A stretch of 9,914 bases of DNA from Deltaproteobacteria bacterium (GTDB taxonomy: Bacteria; Desulfobacterota; Syntrophia; Syntrophales; UBA2185): positions 1 through 9,914 of the forward strand of contig JAPLJQ010000197.1 of the NCBI GenBank assembly GCA_026388495.1, given 5' to 3'. This document shows positions 7,831-9,914 of the stretch, piece after piece (within the stretch, counting starts at the first letter, position 1; each line of letters opens with the position of its first letter). The notes under the pieces were generated by a model. The model was not told the DNA's origin. It saw nothing but the letters and a program-made list of their open reading frames with translations, and did not search any database. The position numbers and the translations under genes are program-made.

Positions 7831-8438
7831 AAACGATTGTTTTTGCGTCTCGCAATGAGGGGAAAATAAGGGAAATAAAAGCGATGTTCGAAGATATGGG
7901 AGTTATCTTACTTTCGCTGAGTGAGTTTCCTGATCTTCCTGAAATTGAAGAAGACGGCGAAACATTTTTTGATAATGCCTATAAAAAGGCGAAAACGATT
8001 TCAAATGCAACTGGGAAAATGGTTTTGGCGGATGATTCTGGTTTGGAAGTGAATTATCTGGGTGGCCTGCCGGGTGTACGATCGTCCAGGTATTCCGGAG
8101 ATGATGCAACAGATGAAAGAAACATTAAAATGCTCCTTGATCAGTTAAAAAATGTCCCATCGGAGCAGAGAGATGCTTCTTTTCGATGTATTCTCATCAT
8201 GTATAGACCGGATGGTTGGTTTAAAACGTTTGAGGGCTATCTGCACGGGAAGATCAGTCAGGAGCCGGTAGGTGAGAGTGGTTTCGGATACGATCCGGTC
8301 TTTTATATCCCCGAAAAGGGATTGACTGTTGCTCAGCTTCCGTTGGCTACAAAGAACAGAGTAAGCCACAGGGCAATGGCCGTGAAAAAACTGAAAAAAT
8401 GGTTACAAAAAGAAAATATTCCTGAAATTAAGTCATAA
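7827..8438 (+). CDS. rdgB: XTP/dITP diphosphatase (non-canonical purine NTP pyrophosphatase, RdgB/HAM1)
   Basis: RdgB hydrolyses ITP, dITP and XTP to monophosphates plus pyrophosphate, keeping deaminated purines out of nucleic acids. Starting at CTG 7827 the product has 203 residues, the usual length. It contains the nucleotide-binding SRNEGK at 8-13, catalytic Asp69 in [34 protein letters not shown] and the base-recognising NRVSHRA near the C-terminus. With this start, residues 8-13 and 69 fall at the same numbers as in the E. coli enzyme. The first ATG (7884) would remove 19 residues including the essential substrate loop, so it cannot be the functional start of an active enzyme. The A-to-C change from ATG to CTG may be a real rare start or a base-call error. 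The gene overlaps rph by four bases, and tRNA-Pro follows after three. Confidence 0.93.
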   Translation: MKTIVFASRNEGKIREIKAMFEDMGVILLSLSEFPDLPEIEEDGETFFDNAYKKAKTISNATGKMVLADDSGLEVNYLGGLPGVRSSRYSGDDATDERNIKMLLDQLKNVPSEQRDASFRCILIMYRPDGWFKTFEGYLHGKISQEPVGESGFGYDPVFYIPEKGLTVAQLPLATKNRVSHRAMAVKKLKKWLQKENIPEIKS

Positions 8439-8441
8439 AAT

Positions 8442-8518
8442 CGGGGCGTAGCGCAGCCCGGTAGCGCGCCTGCTTTGGGAGCAGGATGTCGCAGGTTCAA
8501 ATCCTGCCGCCCCGACCA
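8442..8518 (+). tRNA. tRNA-Pro, anticodon TGG, with encoded CCA
   Basis: A complete 77-base cloverleaf can be folded by eye. The acceptor stem CGGGGCG (8442-8448) pairs with CGCCCCG (8508-8514), followed by discriminator A and an encoded CCA (8516-8518). The D arm is GCGC/GCGC around AGCCCGGTA. The anticodon arm CCTGC/GCAGG (8469-8473, 8481-8485) holds loop TTTGGGA, giving anticodon TGG at 8476-8478, which reads CCN proline codons. The T arm is GCAGG/CCTGC around TTCAAAT. The C1-G72 pair is typical of bacterial tRNA-Pro. The gene begins three bases after the rdgB stop, so it is probably released from the rdgB transcript by RNase P and 3' processing. Confidence 0.97.
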
Positions 8519-8754
8519 GATTATTAATAAATAAAAGTCAAATGACATGGGAGATCGCCGGGTGTAAAAACGCCTGCCCCTATGAAGGCTCTCTTCATTT
8601 CCAGCTAATCTATTAAGTCGATATTGATAAAAAAGTGTGTTTTTGATGTATTGGTGATGATGGTTTGAAAAAGGTCTATCGGGGTTTTATAAAAATCAAT
8701 TCACGATATTCAACCGGAAGACTTTACTCGGAACTCATGGAAGGCCTGCAGTGG
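8519..8754. other. Non-coding gap between tRNA-Pro and the convergent mutase gene, with weak hairpins
   Basis: No convincing gene is seen. A hairpin CGGGTGT/ACGCCTG around AAAA (8559-8576) has seven pairs including two G-U, but it is followed by CCCC rather than a T run. A second, ATGAAG/CTTCAT around GCTCT (8582-8598), is followed by TTCC only. An A-run/T-run dyad around GTGTG lies at about 8629-8644. Both convergent transcripts should end here; these hairpins are the only candidates and none is a textbook intrinsic terminator. Confidence 0.4.
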
Positions 8755-9914
8755 TTATATTGATGATGAAAGATACTTTTTCATGATCTCGTTCATGACC
8801 GCTTCAACCATGTTTTTTATGTATTGAAGCCTTTCTTCCGTAGAAGCCTCAAAACGCAGCACAAGAGCAGGTTGCGTATTGGATGATCGGATAAGCCCCC
8901 ACCCATCGCCGAAGGGGATACGAACGCCGTCGATATCGATGATGTTGTAGAATTTTGTGAAATATTTCTTAACATCATTGACAACCAGAAATTTTATATG
9001 GTCGGGACAGGCTATTCTGATCTCAGGTGTCGTGAAAGAGGGCGTTACATCATGAAGAAGTTCAGTAAGTGTCAGGTCCGAGTTGGATAGAATTTCAAGA
9101 AGTCTTGCAGAGGCGTAAATGGCATCGTCATAGCCGAAGTATCTGTCGGCAAAAAACATATGACCGCTCATCTCTCCTGCCAGAAGAGCATTTTCCTCTT
9201 TCATTTTACTTTTTATCAAAGAATGGCCAGCCTTCCACATAATGGCTTTGCCGCCGTGTTTTTCAATATCATCATATAGAATCTGAGAGCATTTTACTTC
9301 TCCGATGATGGCGGCGCCGGGATAATCTTTCAGAATATATCGTGAAAACAGCATGAGAAGTTCGTCGCCCCACAGGACATGTCCCCGATCCGAGACGACG
9401 CCGATTCTATCTGCATCGCCATCGTAAGCAATTCCGACATCAGCAGTATTTTCTTTAACGAGAGAGATCAGATCCGTCAGATTTTCCGGAACTGTCGGAT
9501 CTGGGAAATGGTTGGGAAACCGGCCGTCGGGGTCACAATATAAATCTGTTACGGTACATCCGAATCTTTTTAACAGTGGAAGGGCAAAGATCCCTCCTAC
9601 GCCGTTTCCGGCATCCAGGACGATGTGCAATCCTTTTTTTATAGAAACATTGTTAAACAAACATTCTTCGTAGGGTTTTGAAATATCCTCATGGCGTGAA
9701 GTCCCCTCTCCGGAAAGATATCGACCGTTTTCCATTATCTTTCTCAGATCCTGGATATCCTGTCCATGGATTGTATCCGTTCCGACACATATCTTAAAGC
9801 CGTTGAATTCTGGCGGGTTATGACTTCCGGTAATCATTACGCCCCCATCTGCATGAAAAAATCGTATGGAAAAATAAAGCATGGGTGTGGCACATAGACC
9901 AACATTAATGATAT
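8755..9914 (-). CDS. Phosphomannomutase/phosphoglucomutase (AlgC-type), N-terminus beyond the right edge
   Basis: This alpha-D-phosphohexomutase family enzyme moves phosphate between C6 and C1 of mannose or glucose, supplying sugar phosphates for lipopolysaccharide and exopolysaccharide. The frame is open through the right edge: before the internal Met at 9882 it reads IINVGLCATP, so that ATG is not the start. About 385 residues are visible of roughly 450-460, so some 70-80 N-terminal residues are missing. All functional loops shown are intact: the phosphoserine loop TGSHNPPEFNGFK (serine codon 9823-9825), the Mg-binding DGDADR (about 9406-9425), the sugar-specificity loop GEMSGH (9160-9177) and the C-terminal phosphate-binding RSSNTQP (about 8869-8891). 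GEMSGH favours the PMM/PGM class over phosphoglucosamine mutase. The gene is convergent to tRNA-Pro and belongs to a separate transcript. Which sugar is preferred cannot be read from sequence. Confidence 0.93.
   Translation of the reverse strand, partial: IINVGLCATPMLYFSIRFFHADGGVMITGSHNPPEFNGFKICVGTDTIHGQDIQDLRKIMENGRYLSGEGTSRHEDISKPYEECLFNNVSIKKGLHIVLDAGNGVGGIFALPLLKRFGCTVTDLYCDPDGRFPNHFPDPTVPENLTDLISLVKENTADVGIAYDGDADRIGVVSDRGHVLWGDELLMLFSRYILKDYPGAAIIGEVKCSQILYDDIEKHGGKAIMWKAGHSLIKSKMKEENALLAGEMSGHMFFADRYFGYDDAIYASARLLEILSNSDLTLTELLHDVTPSFTTPEIRIACPDHIKFLVVNDVKKYFTKFYNIIDIDGVRIPFGDGWGLIRSSNTQPALVLRFEASTEERLQYIKNMVEAVMNEIMKKYLSSSI

Noticed and set aside
8559..8598. Two hairpins after tRNA-Pro as intrinsic terminators
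   Set aside because: Neither is followed by a T run; the first is followed by CCCC and the second by TTCC. Recorded only as weak structure.
8442..8754. tRNA-Pro 3' end as an integrative-element attachment site
   Set aside because: No repeated copy of the tRNA 3' end and no integrase is visible in the window; the sequence after it leads straight to a housekeeping gene.
8665..8763. Small frame from TTG 8665 ([18 protein letters not shown]) of 32 codons
   Set aside because: No recognisable family, a weak start, and it runs into the 3' end of the convergent mutase gene. Left out for lack of support.

Overview
The window reads as chromosomal housekeeping DNA of a Gram-negative anaerobe, most likely a deltaproteobacterium (Desulfobacterota, Syntrophus-like). 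This is inferred, not proven, from three things: a moderately AT-rich composition; the gene order ispG-proS-rel followed by amidase-rph-rdgB; and an intergenic element with a GAAA-capped hairpin and a 'gtttcgtaaaaagt' terminus of a kind I associate with that group. No phage, transposase, CRISPR array or defence gene was found.

Layout. Positions 1-53 hold the last codons of a + strand gene, possibly a PLP aminotransferase. Positions 54-422 carry no gene but contain a decayed MITE-like repeat. Positions 423-1137 are the remains of a PurF-like glutamine amidotransferase/phosphoribosyltransferase: the nucleophilic Cys2 is lost, codon 13 is a stop, two internal segments are missing and the frame shifts. 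A candidate promoter with a perfect 8-bp dyad over its -10 (1249-1292) precedes ispG (isoprenoid synthesis), proS (prolyl-tRNA synthetase) and rel (bifunctional (p)ppGpp synthetase/hydrolase). These three are joined by 1-nt and 4-nt overlaps. A second candidate promoter with a consensus TTGACA (6298) precedes a secreted zinc cell-wall amidase, rph (RNase PH) and rdgB (house-cleaning XTP/dITP pyrophosphatase). A tRNA-Pro(UGG) begins 3 nt after the rdgB stop. Positions 8519-8754 are non-coding. From 8755 to the right edge, a convergent - strand phosphomannomutase/phosphoglucomutase is cut off at its N-terminal end.

How the genes fit together. The + strand block gathers translation and stress functions: ProRS charges tRNA-Pro, Rel senses amino-acid starvation, RNase PH trims tRNA 3' ends and RdgB cleans the nucleotide pool. 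IspG supplies isoprenoid precursors (including those for undecaprenyl phosphate), and the amidase acts on peptidoglycan. The most useful observations are the multi-lesion purF-like pseudogene, the apparent CTG start of rdgB, the tRNA-Pro embedded downstream of proS in one gene array, and the dyad at the ispG promoter. I do not see a convincing undescribed system here.
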